The position numbers were made by a program, and so were the translations under genes. A stretch of 64,000 nt of DNA from Actinoplanes oblitus. Its GTDB lineage: Bacteria > Actinomycetota > Actinomycetes > Mycobacteriales > Micromonosporaceae. The DNA lies in assembly GCF_030252345.1 (NCBI RefSeq), contig NZ_CP126980.1:4603501-4667500 (forward strand), read 5' to 3'. Under the pieces are notes generated by a model. That model saw nothing but the letters and a program-made list of their open reading frames with translations. It was not told the DNA's origin and did no database searches. This document shows, in pieces, positions 25,118 through 35,261 of this stretch. The first letter of the stretch is position 1. Each line of letters opens with the position of its first letter.

Positions 25118-28100
25118 ATGCCAACCACTCATTCGAGGGCGCGGTCACCGCGCCCTCGTTCGCGACCTGCCTCATTGACGACCCGTCTGCTGAGCTTCGC
25201 CCTGCCGGCCGTCCTGGTGTGCGGCACGCTCCAGGCGGTGGCCGTGACCCCGGCGCACGCCGACTCCGGGCGGTCGGGTCCGTTGCGGGCGCAGACCGAG
25301 AAGCTCGACCACGACGGCCGGGAGATCACCGGCATCGCCCGGCCGGCCACGAACCTCGCCGCCGCGAAACTGCCCCCGCCCTCGTGGCCGGCCGCCGGTA
25401 GCGCGATTCCGGCCCGGGTCGCCAAGGGAACCGGCCACAGCTCAGCGGTCGTGCTCGCCCGCACGTCGGTGCCCGCCCGGTGGCGAGCCGGTGTGGTGGC
25501 GCGGGTCTCCGCGTCGGGCCCCGCGACCGTCTCGGTGGCGATGGACTACTCGACGTTCGGTTCCGCGTACGGCGCGGGCTGGGCGTCGCGACTGCGGGCA
25601 TGGCGGCTGCCGGAGTGCGCGCTGACCACCCCGGACAAGGCCGGCTGCGCGGCGACGCCGCTGCCGTCGCGCAACGACGCCGCGAGTGCGACGGTGACGG
25701 CGGACGTGGCGATGACCGCGACGGCCCGGCAGGCCACGGCACTGGTGGCGGTCGCCGCCGGGCCCTCGGGCGACGACGGCGACTTCACCGCCACCCCGCT
25801 CTCCGCCTCCTCGACGTGGTCGACGGGTGGTTCGGCCGGCAGCTTCAACTGGTCGTACCCGGTCCGGGTGCCCAAGGTGATGGGCGGCCCGCTGCCGGAG
25901 GTCTCGTTCGCCTACTCGTCGGCGAGCGTGGACGGCCGGTCCTCGGCGTCGAACAACCAGCCGTCCTGGATCGGTGAGGGCTTCGAGTTCTCGCCCGGCT
26001 TCATCGAGCGCCGCTACGTGTCCTGCTCGGACGACAAGTCCGGCTCGCCGAACAACCCCCAGTTCACCGGCGACATCTGCTGGCGGTCGAACAACGCGAC
26101 GATGTCGCTGGGCGGCAGCAGCACCGAGCTGATCTACGAGTCGGGCAAGGGCTGGCACGGCCGCGCCGAGGACGGCTCCACGATCGAGCAGCTGACCGGC
26201 GCGAGCAACGGCGACGACAACGGCGAGCACTGGAAGGTCACCACCACCGGCGGCACCCAGTACTTCTTCGGCCTGAACAAGCTGCCCGGCCAGAGCACGG
26301 ACACCGACTCGGCGTGGACGGTGCCGGTTTACGGCAACCACGCCGGCGAGCCGGGCCACGCCGACAAGTTCGCCGACTCGCGGCTCAACCAGGCGTGGCG
26401 GTGGAACCTCGACTACGCGGTCGACGTGCACGGCAACACCATGTCGTTCTGGTACGACAAGGAGACCAACCAGTACGCCACCGAGGTGACCAAGACCAAG
26501 AACGTCTCCTACGTACGCGGTGGCGTGCTCAAGCGCATCGACTACGGCACCTGGGACCGGGGCACCGCGGACCGCTCGGTCACGCCGGTGGCACAGGTCG
26601 TCTTCGAGTCGGCGGACCGCTGCCTGTCGGACTGCTCGACCCACGACGGCGCGCACTGGCCGGACACCCCGTGGGACCAGGAGTGCAAGGCCGACGCGAC
26701 CAGCTGTGACGACTTCTCGCCGACGTTCTGGTCGACCAAGCGGCTGGCCAAGGTGCGTACCCGGATCTGGGACACCACCAAGGCGACGCCGGCGTGGCAG
26801 GACGTCGACTCGTACACCCTGACGCACGCCTTCCCGTCGCCCGGCGACGGGCAGCGCGGCGGGCTGTGGCTCAGCTCGGTGGTGCACACCGGGCACGTGG
26901 GTGGCACGATCGCCCAGCCGCCGGTGTCGTTCGACCCGGTGGCGATGCCGAACCGGGTGCTGACCAAGACGAACACCACCAACAACTGGCAGCGGATGGC
27001 CGCCATCCACACCGAGACCGGTGCCGTCATCCAGGTGACGTACTCGCTGCCGGAGTGCTCCAGCGGGAACCTGCCTGACTCGCCGCAGAACAACACCAAG
27101 CTGTGCTACCCGGTGGTCGGCCCGGACCCCTACTCCACCGACGGCGGCAGCATCACCGAGTGGTGGCACAAGTACGTGGTCCGGCAGATCACCGAGACCG
27201 ACGTGCAGTTGCAGGACGGGCACCAGGCGCCGGTGAAGAACACCTATTACACGTACGAGGGTGCGCCGGCCTGGCATTACGCCGATGACGACGGGTTGAG
27301 CAAGCCGAAGTACAAGACGTGGAACCAGTTCCGTGGGTTCGCCAGTGTGCTGACCCAGGTCGGTGACAGCGACAAGACGCTGAAGAAGACCACCTACCTG
27401 CGGGGCATGCACGGTGACAAGCTGGCGCCGTCGGGTGGTACCCGCAGCGTGACCGTGCCGGCGTCGCTGGGCTCGGAGACGGTGTACGACGAGGACCAGT
27501 TCGCCGGCATGATCCGGGAGGAGGTGGTCTACAACGGGACCACCGACAAGCCGGTGTCCAAGACGGTGAACGTGCCGTGGCGTTCGCCGGCGCTGGCCTC
27601 GCGCACCATCAACGGCGACACCGCCGAGGCCCGGTACACCGCGGTCAAGACCACCTACACCGGTACCGCGCTCGGCGTCGACGGGGCGCGGGGCTGGCGG
27701 GTCACCAGCCAGATCAGCACCTTCGACGACACCTACGGCACGGTGCAGACCCTGCAGGACAGCGGCGACCTGGCCAAGTCCGGTGACGAGAAGTGCACCA
27801 CCACCGTCTACCACCGCAACACCGCCAAGAACCTGGTCACCCTGGCCCGCCAGGTGACCACCACGGCGCTGCCCTGCGGGACCTCGCCGGCCAGCCGGGA
27901 CCAGGTGATCTCCGATGCGGTGACCTACTACGACGGGGCGGCCAGCGCGACGACCGCGCCGGTGCGTGGCCTGCCGACCCGGACCGACGAACTGACCGAC
28001 TGGACCACGGCGGCCGGCGCGATCCGGCGGACGACCTCGCGGGCGACGTACGACGCGTTCGGGCGCAAGATCACCGCTACCGACGCGCGGGGCAACACCA

Positions 28101-31100
28101 CCACGACGACCTACAGCCCGGCGAACGGCATCAACACCAAGCGGACCGACACGACGGAGCTCGGCTGGGTGACGACCACCGAGGAGCACCCGGCGTGGGC
28201 GGTGCCGACGAAGATCACCGACCAGAACGGTCGGATCACCGAGGGCACCTACGACGCTCTGGGCCGGACCGCCGAGGTCTGGCGGCAGGGCTGGACCCGG
28301 GACGCGCACCCGACGCAGCCGACCACCCGGTACGGCTACTACTACAGCCCGACGCGCAGCGGGTACCCGTACGTCAGGACCGAGACGCTGAACGCCGGCG
28401 GCGGCACCGACGTCAGCTACGAGATCTTCGACGGTCTGCTGCGGTCGCGGCAGACGCAGAAGGCCGCGGTCGGCGGTGGCCGGGTGGTCACCGACAAGCT
28501 GTACGACGCGCACGGCCGGGTGGCGATGGAGTTCGCCGCGCACGCCGAGCCGGACGCGCCGTCGGGCACCCTGTGGTGGGAGCCGGAGTGGTCGGTGCCG
28601 ACGCAGACGGTGAACGTCTACGACCGGGCCGACCGGGTCACCGACGCGATCTTCCGGTCCGGTGACGGCGTCACCAACCTGGTGGACAAGTGGCACACCA
28701 GGACGGCCTACGAGGGTGACCGGGTCACCGTGATCCCGCCGCCCGGGGGCACGCCGGAGACCAGGGTGCTCGACGTGCGGGGCCACGTGGCCGAGCTGTG
28801 GCAGTACACCACGGCGGCCGGGACCGCCGGGGCGTACGAGCGCACGCGGTACACCTACAACGGCAAGGACCAGCTCGCCGCGGTCGTCGACCCGTCGGAC
28901 AACCAGTGGACCTACAAGTACGACATGCTGGGCCACAAGGTCGAGGAGGTCGACCCGGACACCGGCAAGCTGCTCTCCGAGTACAACGAGCTGGGCGACC
29001 TCACCAAGACCACCGATGCGCGCAACGAGGTGCTGGTCTACACGTACGACTCGCTGGGCCGCAAGACCGCTCTCTACGACGACGCGGTGGCCGACGCGAA
29101 CAAGCGGTCCGAGTGGAGGTACGACAAGCTGTACACCGGGGTCACGGTGCGCGGTCAGATCACCGAGAAGATCCGGTACGACAACGGCAACGCGTACAAG
29201 TGGCAGGCCCGCGGTTTCACCGGCGACTACAAGGTCTCCGGGGAGCAGTGGGTGATCCCGGCGGCGGAGACCGGGCTGGCCGGCACGTACGTGTACGGGC
29301 ACTCGTACTCGCCGTACACCGGCGTGCCGACCAGCGTCAGCTACCCGGCGGCCGGTGGGATCGCGGACGAGCAGGTGACCACCGGATTCGATCAGACGTC
29401 CGGCCTGGCCACCTCGCTGACCTCGGCGTGGTCGGCGGTGGGCAGCTACGTGGCGGGGCAGCAGTACAGCTCCTACGGCGAGCCGACGGTGACCACCATG
29501 AAGATCACCGGTGGCGTCTACACCCAGCAGGCCATCGCCTACGAGCTGGACACCCGCCGCATGCAGCAGATCAAGGTCAAGCCGGAGACCGCCACCGGTA
29601 CCGTCGCCGAGCGCGGCTACACCTGGGACCCGGCCGGGAACCTGACCTCGATCGCCGACGCGCCGCAGGCCGGGCCGGCCGACACGCAGTGCTTCGGGTA
29701 CGACGCGCTGCGCCGGCTGACCTCGGCGTGGACGCCGAAGGCCGGCGTGACCTGCGGCAGCACGCCGTCGGTTGCCGACCTGGGCGGGGCGGCGCCGTAC
29801 TGGCTGGAGTGGTCGTTCGACAAGCTCGGCAACCGCACCCGGGAGGTGTCGCACTCCAGCGTGGGTGACACCGTGCGGGACTACACGATCCCGCCGTCCG
29901 GCGCCGACGCGGTACGCCCGCACGCGGTCACCGCGATGAAGACCACCGGGCCGGCCGGCACCAGCACGATCAACTACGACTACGACAACACCGGCAACCT
30001 GAAGACCCGCGGTGCTCAGGCGCTGACCTGGGACGCCGAGGGCAAGCCGGCGAGCATCGTGGCGAACGGGCAGACCAGCACCAGCGTGTACGACGCCGAC
30101 GGCGCCCGGTTGCTGCGCCGCGACGCCGGCGGCACCACCCTGTTCCTGCCGAACAACGAGGTGCGCAAGAGCGCCGCCGGGATCAGCGGCACGCGGTACT
30201 ACACCTTCAACGACAAGGTCGTCGCCTCACGTACCAACGTGGCGCAGAGCCTGACCTGGCTCTTCGACGACCACCAGGGCACTCAGCAGGTGGCCGTCAA
30301 CGCGTACACCCAGAAGGTCGACGTCCGCCGGCAGACGCCGTACGGCGAGGGCCGGGGCACCAACCCGGCCTGGCCCAACGCCAAGGGCTTCGTCGGCGGC
30401 GACAACGACCTGAGCACGCTGGTCCACATCGGCGCCCGCGACTACGACCCCGCGCTGGGGCGGTTCGTCTCGGTCGACCCGGTGCACGACCTCAACGATC
30501 CGCAGCAGTGGAACGCCTACGCGTACGCCCACAACAACCCGACCACCTCGGCGGACCCGACCGGTCTGTGGGACAACCCGTGGCCCGCCATCATCGGGGC
30601 CATCGTCGGGGCCGCCGCCGCCATCATCGGCGCCATCAACGGCGGCGGCGGGAACAACAGCTCGGAGGGGAACTGCTCGAGGGGAACGTCGTGCACCCGG
30701 GTCACCTCGGCCAAGCAGACCCCGCAGGGCGCGAACCTCTACAAGAAGCCGATGGACCCCTGTCAGGTCGCGCCCCAGCACTGCCAGGGCATGCAGAACG
30801 TCATCAAGGACGACCTGTACTACCTGCTGGACGACGTGGTGCAGCAGGCGTCCGACGCCAACATCGATCCGCGCCTGCTGCTGGCGATCATGATTCGGGA
30901 GAGCGGGGACAAGCATCGGAGCTCCTGGCTGGACAACAGCCCGGCCGGCTGGTTCCACGACTTCTCGGTGGGCATCGCCAACATGCAGGAACCGGCCTTC
31001 GAGGAGGCGAAGGAGTTCGCCAATGGCAAGATCGATTATGATCTCGACGCCACGGCGGAGGATCCGGTGAAGTCCATGCGGGCCGGTGCCTTCCTCGCGG

Positions 31101-31312
31101 CCAAGCGGATCGACCAGCTGCCGGCCGACCGCAGCAAGAACTTCACCGACGACGAGTACGCGCGCATCGGGTACCGTGCGGGCCCGGACGTGATGCTCGA
31201 GGCGGCCCGGACCGGTCGTTACGAGCCGGGTCTGACCCTGCATCAGGAGGCGTTCGCCGTGGCGGACTACTGGGTCTGCCAGTCCGGTAACTACGTCTGC
31301 ACCGGTTCTTGA
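25118..31312 (+). CDS. Secreted RHS/YD-repeat polymorphic toxin with transglycosylase-like C-terminus
   Basis: 2064 residues. A signal peptide (RLLSFALPAVLVCGTLQAVA, cleavage near AHADS) precedes a SpvB-like N-terminal region and many YD repeats (YTYNGKDQLAAVVD, YTYDSLGRKT, YDYDNTGNLKT). The RHS core end is ARDYDPALGRFVSVDP...YAYAHNNP (about 1773-1810). After ADPTGL comes a hydrophobic Gly/Ala stretch (AIIGAIVGAAAAIIGAI), then a variable C-terminal domain of about 220 residues. That domain has LLLAIMIRESGD and SVGIANMQ, like the catalytic Glu and GxMQ motifs of lytic transglycosylases. RHS shells encapsulate toxins; here peptidoglycan cleavage is the inferred activity. The small membrane gene 19 bp downstream may be its immunity protein. 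Confidence 0.87.
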   Translation: MPTTHSRARSPRPRSRPASLTTRLLSFALPAVLVCGTLQAVAVTPAHADSGRSGPLRAQTEKLDHDGREITGIARPATNLAAAKLPPPSWPAAGSAIPARVAKGTGHSSAVVLARTSVPARWRAGVVARVSASGPATVSVAMDYSTFGSAYGAGWASRLRAWRLPECALTTPDKAGCAATPLPSRNDAASATVTADVAMTATARQATALVAVAAGPSGDDGDFTATPLSASSTWSTGGSAGSFNWSYPVRVPKVMGGPLPEVSFAYSSASVDGRSSASNNQPSWIGEGFEFSPGFIERRYVSCSDDKSGSPNNPQFTGDICWRSNNATMSLGGSSTELIYESGKGWHGRAEDGSTIEQLTGASNGDDNGEHWKVTTTGGTQYFFGLNKLPGQSTDTDSAWTVPVYGNHAGEPGHADKFADSRLNQAWRWNLDYAVDVHGNTMSFWYDKETNQYATEVTKTKNVSYVRGGVLKRIDYGTWDRGTADRSVTPVAQVVFESADRCLSDCSTHDGAHWPDTPWDQECKADATSCDDFSPTFWSTKRLAKVRTRIWDTTKATPAWQDVDSYTLTHAFPSPGDGQRGGLWLSSVVHTGHVGGTIAQPPVSFDPVAMPNRVLTKTNTTNNWQRMAAIHTETGAVIQVTYSLPECSSGNLPDSPQNNTKLCYPVVGPDPYSTDGGSITEWWHKYVVRQITETDVQLQDGHQAPVKNTYYTYEGAPAWHYADDDGLSKPKYKTWNQFRGFASVLTQVGDSDKTLKKTTYLRGMHGDKLAPSGGTRSVTVPASLGSETVYDEDQFAGMIREEVVYNGTTDKPVSKTVNVPWRSPALASRTINGDTAEARYTAVKTTYTGTALGVDGARGWRVTSQISTFDDTYGTVQTLQDSGDLAKSGDEKCTTTVYHRNTAKNLVTLARQVTTTALPCGTSPASRDQVISDAVTYYDGAASATTAPVRGLPTRTDELTDWTTAAGAIRRTTSRATYDAFGRKITATDARGNTTTTTYSPANGINTKRTDTTELGWVTTTEEHPAWAVPTKITDQNGRITEGTYDALGRTAEVWRQGWTRDAHPTQPTTRYGYYYSPTRSGYPYVRTETLNAGGGTDVSYEIFDGLLRSRQTQKAAVGGGRVVTDKLYDAHGRVAMEFAAHAEPDAPSGTLWWEPEWSVPTQTVNVYDRADRVTDAIFRSGDGVTNLVDKWHTRTAYEGDRVTVIPPPGGTPETRVLDVRGHVAELWQYTTAAGTAGAYERTRYTYNGKDQLAAVVDPSDNQWTYKYDMLGHKVEEVDPDTGKLLSEYNELGDLTKTTDARNEVLVYTYDSLGRKTALYDDAVADANKRSEWRYDKLYTGVTVRGQITEKIRYDNGNAYKWQARGFTGDYKVSGEQWVIPAAETGLAGTYVYGHSYSPYTGVPTSVSYPAAGGIADEQVTTGFDQTSGLATSLTSAWSAVGSYVAGQQYSSYGEPTVTTMKITGGVYTQQAIAYELDTRRMQQIKVKPETATGTVAERGYTWDPAGNLTSIADAPQAGPADTQCFGYDALRRLTSAWTPKAGVTCGSTPSVADLGGAAPYWLEWSFDKLGNRTREVSHSSVGDTVRDYTIPPSGADAVRPHAVTAMKTTGPAGTSTINYDYDNTGNLKTRGAQALTWDAEGKPASIVANGQTSTSVYDADGARLLRRDAGGTTLFLPNNEVRKSAAGISGTRYYTFNDKVVASRTNVAQSLTWLFDDHQGTQQVAVNAYTQKVDVRRQTPYGEGRGTNPAWPNAKGFVGGDNDLSTLVHIGARDYDPALGRFVSVDPVHDLNDPQQWNAYAYAHNNPTTSADPTGLWDNPWPAIIGAIVGAAAAIIGAINGGGGNNSSEGNCSRGTSCTRVTSAKQTPQGANLYKKPMDPCQVAPQHCQGMQNVIKDDLYYLLDDVVQQASDANIDPRLLLAIMIRESGDKHRSSWLDNSPAGWFHDFSVGIANMQEPAFEEAKEFANGKIDYDLDATAEDPVKSMRAGAFLAAKRIDQLPADRSKNFTDDEYARIGYRAGPDVMLEAARTGRYEPGLTLHQEAFAVADYWVCQSGNYVCTGS

Positions 31313-31331
31313 CCGAGAGCGAGGAGAAGAA

Positions 31332-31673
31332 GTGGACCAGCAAGTGACCGATCGGCGCGGAAGCGGTGTGGCCCGGCGGGCCTTCGGCTTCACGGCGCTG
31401 GTTCACTTCCTCTCCGCGGCCTGCTTCCTGGCCCTGGTCGCGGCCGACCTGGAGGGCTGCGATCGGGGCGATGGCGCCGTGCTGGCCCTGGTGCTGGCCA
31501 TCGCCCTGGACGTGGTCCTGGCCGTGGCCGTGCTGGTCGTGATGTCCGTGCGGCGGCCCGGTGAGCGTCGCCAGGTGCTCCTCGGCGGGGCGGCCGGCCT
31601 GATCCTGGCGCTGGCCGGCGTCGTGGCCGCCGCCGTGTACATCGGCGGCCTCGGCTCCGGCTGCCCCGTCTGA
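31332..31673 (+). CDS. Small three-helix membrane protein, candidate immunity protein
   Basis: 113 residues with three predicted transmembrane segments: ALVHFLSAACFLALVAADL, VLALVLAIALDVVLAVAVLV and AAGLILALAGVVAAAVYIGG. No known family is recognised. Start GTG 31332 has GAGGAGAAG in front and follows the RHS gene by 19 bases, so the two share a transcript that ends at the hairpin after 31680. Immunity function is inferred only from position and from a membrane location suited to a cell-wall toxin. Confidence 0.65.
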   Translation: MDQQVTDRRGSGVARRAFGFTALVHFLSAACFLALVAADLEGCDRGDGAVLALVLAIALDVVLAVAVLVVMSVRRPGERRQVLLGGAAGLILALAGVVAAAVYIGGLGSGCPV

Positions 31674-31679
31674 TGGTTC

Positions 31680-31710
31680 GGGTGCCCCGGCCCGCCGGGG
31701 CGGGGCACCC
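31680..31710. terminator. Strong hairpin between convergent genes
   Basis: GGGTGCCCC and GGGGCACCC form a perfect 9-bp GC-rich stem, with extra pairing possible in the loop. It lies 7 bases after the membrane gene stop and 10 before the echA19 stop, so it can terminate both directions. Confidence 0.75.
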
Positions 31711-31719
31711 GACACGGGA

Positions 31720-32499
31720 CTAACGTCCCCGGAATCGCGGGGTCCGTTTCTCGATGAAGGCGCGCGGGCCCTCCTTGGCGTCCTCGCTGCGGAACACCGC
31801 CGTCCCGATCTTCGACTCGGCGGCGAACGCGTCGTCCTCGGCCAGCCCCTCGGTCTCCCGGATCGTGCGCAGGATGGCCCGCACCGCGACCGGCCCGTTC
31901 GCCGCGATCGCCCCGGCCAGCTCGAGAGCCGTGCCGAGGGCCTGCCCGTCCGGCACCACGTGCCCGATCAGCCCGGCGTCGCGGGCCTCCGCGGCGCTCA
32001 GCTGCCGGCCGGTCAGCAGCATCTCGGCCGCGACGGTGTACGGGATCTGCCGCACCAGCCGGACCGCCGACCCGCCGAGCGGGAACAGTCCCCAGCGCGC
32101 CTCGGACACCGCGAACCGCGCGCTCTCCCCGGCCACCCGCACGTCGGTGGCCTGCAGGATCTCCGTGCCGCCGGCCACCGCCGGACCCTCCACCGCGGCC
32201 ACCAGGGGCTTGCTCAGCCGGCGGCCCTTGAGCAGCGCGTCGATCCGGGACAGGTCGGCGCCGTCGAAGGTGTCGCCCGGATGCGACTCGGTCATCGCCC
32301 GCAGGTCGGCGCCGGCGCAGAACGCGCCGCCCGCCCCGGTCAGCACGGCCACCCGGATCGCCGGATCGCCGTCCACCCGGTCCCAGGCGTCCCGCATGAT
32401 CGCCATCATCTCGGCGGAGAGCGCGTTGCGGACCTCCGGGCGGTTCATCGTCACGATCAGGATCGGTCCACGCTGCTCGACGATGGCGTGCTGTTCCAC
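31720..32499 (-). CDS. echA19: Steroid enoyl-CoA hydratase EchA19
   Basis: 259 residues of the crotonase fold: [31 protein letters not shown] (oxyanion hole), [35 protein letters not shown] and [13 protein letters not shown]. These blocks match EchA19 (Rv3516), which hydrates the side-chain enoyl-CoA of cholesterol intermediates. GTG 32499 opens the gene. It is divergent from fadD19 with one KstR-like box between, the same arrangement as in mycobacteria. Confidence 0.92.
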   Translation of the reverse strand: MEQHAIVEQRGPILIVTMNRPEVRNALSAEMMAIMRDAWDRVDGDPAIRVAVLTGAGGAFCAGADLRAMTESHPGDTFDGADLSRIDALLKGRRLSKPLVAAVEGPAVAGGTEILQATDVRVAGESARFAVSEARWGLFPLGGSAVRLVRQIPYTVAAEMLLTGRQLSAAEARDAGLIGHVVPDGQALGTALELAGAIAANGPVAVRAILRTIRETEGLAEDDAFAAESKIGTAVFRSEDAKEGPRAFIEKRTPRFRGR

Positions 32500-32530
32500 G
32501 GCGACTCCCTGGGCAGAGCTTGCCTCGTAC

Positions 32531-32544
32531 GATAACAGGTTCTA
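32531..32544. promoter_or_regulatory. KstR-like operator between echA19 and fadD19
   Basis: GATAACAGGTTCTA matches TnnAACnnGTTnnA except the first base (G for T). It lies 7 bases before GTG 32552 of fadD19 and 31 bases before the echA19 start; this one box appears to serve both genes. Confidence 0.75.
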
Positions 32545-32551
32545 GTTTCTA

Positions 32552-34165
32552 GTGATGGCGGCAAATATTGCGGATCTGTTCGAGCACGCTGTCGACGCCT
32601 TCGCGGAACGGACCGCGGTGTGCTTCGGCGAGCAGGAGATCAGCTACGCCGGGCTGGAGGAGCGAGCCAACCGTCTGGCGCACTTCCTGCAAGATCGCGG
32701 GATCGGACCGGGTGATCACGTCGGGCTGTACGCGGGCAACTCGGTCGAGGCGGTGGTGGCCATGATCGCCGTCTACAAGCTGCGCGCCGCGGTCGTCAAC
32801 GTCAACTTCCGGTACGTCGAGAACGAGTTACAGTTTCTCGTCGCCGACGCGGAGCTGTCGGCGCTGATCCACGACCGTCGTCTCGCGCCCCGGGTCGCCG
32901 CCGTGCTGCCCGCGACGTCCGGCGTGCGCACCGTGGTGGTGCTGCCGGACGGCACCGACGGCCCGGCCGACGGCGTCCCCTACGCGGACGCCGTCGAGGC
33001 CGGCACCCCCGTCCGGGACTTCGGCGAGCGCTCCGGCGACGACATCTACCTGCTCTACACCGGCGGCACCACCGGGTACCCCAAGGGTGTGCTCTGGCGG
33101 CACGAGGACGTCTGGCGCACCCTCGGCGGCGGCGTCGACTTCATGACCGGCATCCCGCTGGACGACGAGTGGCAGCAGTCGCGGCGCGGCGCCGCCGCGG
33201 ACGGCATGGTCCGGCTCTGCCTGGCCCCGCTGATCCACGGCAACGCGCAGTGGGCCGCGCTGATGGCCCTGTTCGCCGGCGACACCGTGGTGATGCTGCC
33301 GCACTTCGACGCGCACGAGGTCTGGCGGGTCGTCGACCGGCGCCGGGTCAACGTGCTGGTGCTGATCGGCGACGCGATGGCCCGGCCGATCATCGAGGCG
33401 TACGCCACCGGCGGCTACGACGGCTCGTCGCTGATGGCGGTCTCGTCCAGCGGCGCCCTGTTCTCCCCGGTGGTCAAGCGGCAGTATCTCGACCTGCTGC
33501 CGGACGTGCTGGTCACCGACGCGATCGGCGCCTCCGAGACCGGCTTCACCGGGCTCGGCGTGGTCGCCGACGTGCCCGGCGGCGCGGTCGAGGACCCGCG
33601 GGTGATGCCCGGCCCGGACACCGTGGTGCTCGACGCCGACAACCGCCCGGTGCCACCCGGCGGCGTCGGCCGGCTCGCCAAGAGCGGCTACCTGCCACTC
33701 GGCTACTACAAGGACCCGGAGAAGACCGCCGCCCTGCTCACCGAGATCGGCGGGGTGCGCTACGCGTTCCCCGGCGACCTCGCCCGGGTGGAGGAGGACG
33801 GCACCGTCACGCTGCTCGGCCGGGGCAGCACCTGCGTGAATACCGGCGGCGAGAAGGTCTTCCCGGAGGAGGTCGAGGGCGCGTTGAAGACCTGCCCCGA
33901 CGTCTTCGACGCCCTGGTCATCGGCATCCCCGACGACCGGCTCGGGCAGCGGGTGGCAGCGCTCGTGCAGGCCCGGCCGGGAGCCAAGCTCGACCTGACC
34001 GGGGTCGAGGAGCACCTGCGCGAACGGATCGCCGGCTACAAGGTGCCCCGGGCGGTCTGGCTGGTCGACGAGATCCACCGGACGATCAGCGGCAAGGCCG
34101 ACTACCGCTGGGCCCATCGGCACGCCGCCGAGCATCCGGCCGAGGAGCTCAGCCATGCGGACTGA
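32552..34165 (+). CDS. fadD19: Steroid-CoA ligase FadD19
   Basis: 537 residues: NIADLFEHAVDAFAERTAV, LYTGGTTGYPKGVLWRHEDV (AMP-binding P-loop with TGGTTG), LIHGNAQWAAL, IGASETGFTG, GDLARVEEDGTVTLLGRGS and the terminal KADYRWA. The sequence follows FadD19 (Rv3515c), which activates 3-oxocholest-4-en-26-oate and C24-branched sterol acids with ATP and CoA. It uses the acid made by CYP125. Start GTG 32552 or ATG 32555 lies right after the KstR box with no clear ribosome-binding site, suggesting a leaderless mRNA. It overlaps the next gene by 11 bp. Confidence 0.93.
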   Translation: MMAANIADLFEHAVDAFAERTAVCFGEQEISYAGLEERANRLAHFLQDRGIGPGDHVGLYAGNSVEAVVAMIAVYKLRAAVVNVNFRYVENELQFLVADAELSALIHDRRLAPRVAAVLPATSGVRTVVVLPDGTDGPADGVPYADAVEAGTPVRDFGERSGDDIYLLYTGGTTGYPKGVLWRHEDVWRTLGGGVDFMTGIPLDDEWQQSRRGAAADGMVRLCLAPLIHGNAQWAALMALFAGDTVVMLPHFDAHEVWRVVDRRRVNVLVLIGDAMARPIIEAYATGGYDGSSLMAVSSSGALFSPVVKRQYLDLLPDVLVTDAIGASETGFTGLGVVADVPGGAVEDPRVMPGPDTVVLDADNRPVPPGGVGRLAKSGYLPLGYYKDPEKTAALLTEIGGVRYAFPGDLARVEEDGTVTLLGRGSTCVNTGGEKVFPEEVEGALKTCPDVFDALVIGIPDDRLGQRVAALVQARPGAKLDLTGVEEHLRERIAGYKVPRAVWLVDEIHRTISGKADYRWAHRHAAEHPAEELSHAD

Positions 34166-35252
34166 GCTGTGCGAACGCCTCGGCATCGAGTACCCGGTGG
34201 TCGGCTTCAGCCCGTCCGAGCAGGTGGTCGCGGCGATCAGCCGGGCCGGCGGGCTCGGCGTGCTCGGCTGCGTCCGATTCAACGACGCCGCCGAACTCGA
34301 CACGGTCCTGAGCTGGCTCGACGATCAAACCCAGGGATTTCCGTACGGCGTGGACGTGGTGATGCCCAGCCACGAACCGGCCGAGGGCGTCGCCGCCGAT
34401 CTCGACCGGCTGATCCCGCAGGGCCATCGTGACTTCGTCGAGCGGACCCTGCTGCGCCTCGGCGTCCCGCCGCTGGGCGTCGACCCGCAACGGCGGGCCG
34501 GCGTGCTCGGCTGGCTGCACTCGGTGGCCCGCTCGCACGTCGAGGTGGCGCTGAACCACCCGGTCCGGCTGATCGCCAACGCGCTCGGCCCGCCGCCGCC
34601 CGACGTGATCGCCCAGGCGCACCAGCACGGCCTGCTGGTCGCGGCCCTCGCCGGGCGGGCCGACCACGCCCGCAGCCACGTGGCGAGCGGCGTCGACCTC
34701 GTGGTGGCCCAGGGCTACGAGGCCGGCGGGCACACCGGCGAGATCGCCAGCATGGTCCTGGTCCCCGAGGTGGTCGACGCGGTGGGGGAGCGGGTGCCGG
34801 TGCTCGCGGCCGGCGGGATCGGCAGCGGCCGGCAGATCGCGGCGGCGCTCGCGCTCGGCGCGCGCGGCGTCTGGATGGGCTCGGTGTGGCTCGGCACGAC
34901 GGAGTACCACAGCGGCCCCGCGCTGCGCGAGGCGCTGCTCAAGGCGCGGTCGTCGGACACCGTCCGCAGCCGGATCTACTCCGGCAAGCCGGCCCGGCTG
35001 CTGCGCAACCGCTGGACCGACGCGTGGAACGACGAGCACGCGCCGGGGCCGCTGCCCATGCCGCTGCAGAACCTGCTGGTGGCCGAGGCGCACGCCCGGC
35101 TGATGGAGTCCGGCGACCCGACCGTCGTGCCGATGCCGGTCGGTCAGATCGTCGGCCGGATGAACGAGGTCCGCCCGGTCGCGGAGGTGCTCGCCGACCT
35201 GGTGACCGAGGCCGACGAGACCCTGGCCCGCCTCGGCAAACTCGCCGGCTGA
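34155..35252 (+). CDS. Nitronate-monooxygenase-like flavin oxidoreductase
   Basis: 365 residues of the NPD/2-nitropropane dioxygenase TIM-barrel family: TELCERLGIEYPVVGFSPSE, ISRAGGLGVLGCVRF, VAQGYEAGGHTGEI (FMN phosphate and catalytic His region), VPVLAAGGIGSGRQI and ALGARGVWMGSVWLGT. It overlaps fadD19 by 11 bases, so it is cotranscribed and translationally coupled within the KstR-controlled unit. A dehydrogenase/isomerase role on steroid-CoA esters is plausible by analogy to IpdC, but the reaction is not known from sequence. Confidence 0.85.
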   Translation: MRTELCERLGIEYPVVGFSPSEQVVAAISRAGGLGVLGCVRFNDAAELDTVLSWLDDQTQGFPYGVDVVMPSHEPAEGVAADLDRLIPQGHRDFVERTLLRLGVPPLGVDPQRRAGVLGWLHSVARSHVEVALNHPVRLIANALGPPPPDVIAQAHQHGLLVAALAGRADHARSHVASGVDLVVAQGYEAGGHTGEIASMVLVPEVVDAVGERVPVLAAGGIGSGRQIAAALALGARGVWMGSVWLGTTEYHSGPALREALLKARSSDTVRSRIYSGKPARLLRNRWTDAWNDEHAPGPLPMPLQNLLVAEAHARLMESGDPTVVPMPVGQIVGRMNEVRPVAEVLADLVTEADETLARLGKLAG

Positions 35253-35261
35253 TCCGACGGG

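Noticed and set aside
25442..29923. A 1493-codon open frame antisense to the RHS gene
   Set aside because: The plus strand has unmistakable YD repeats; the minus frame shows only Arg/Val/Gly-rich composition.
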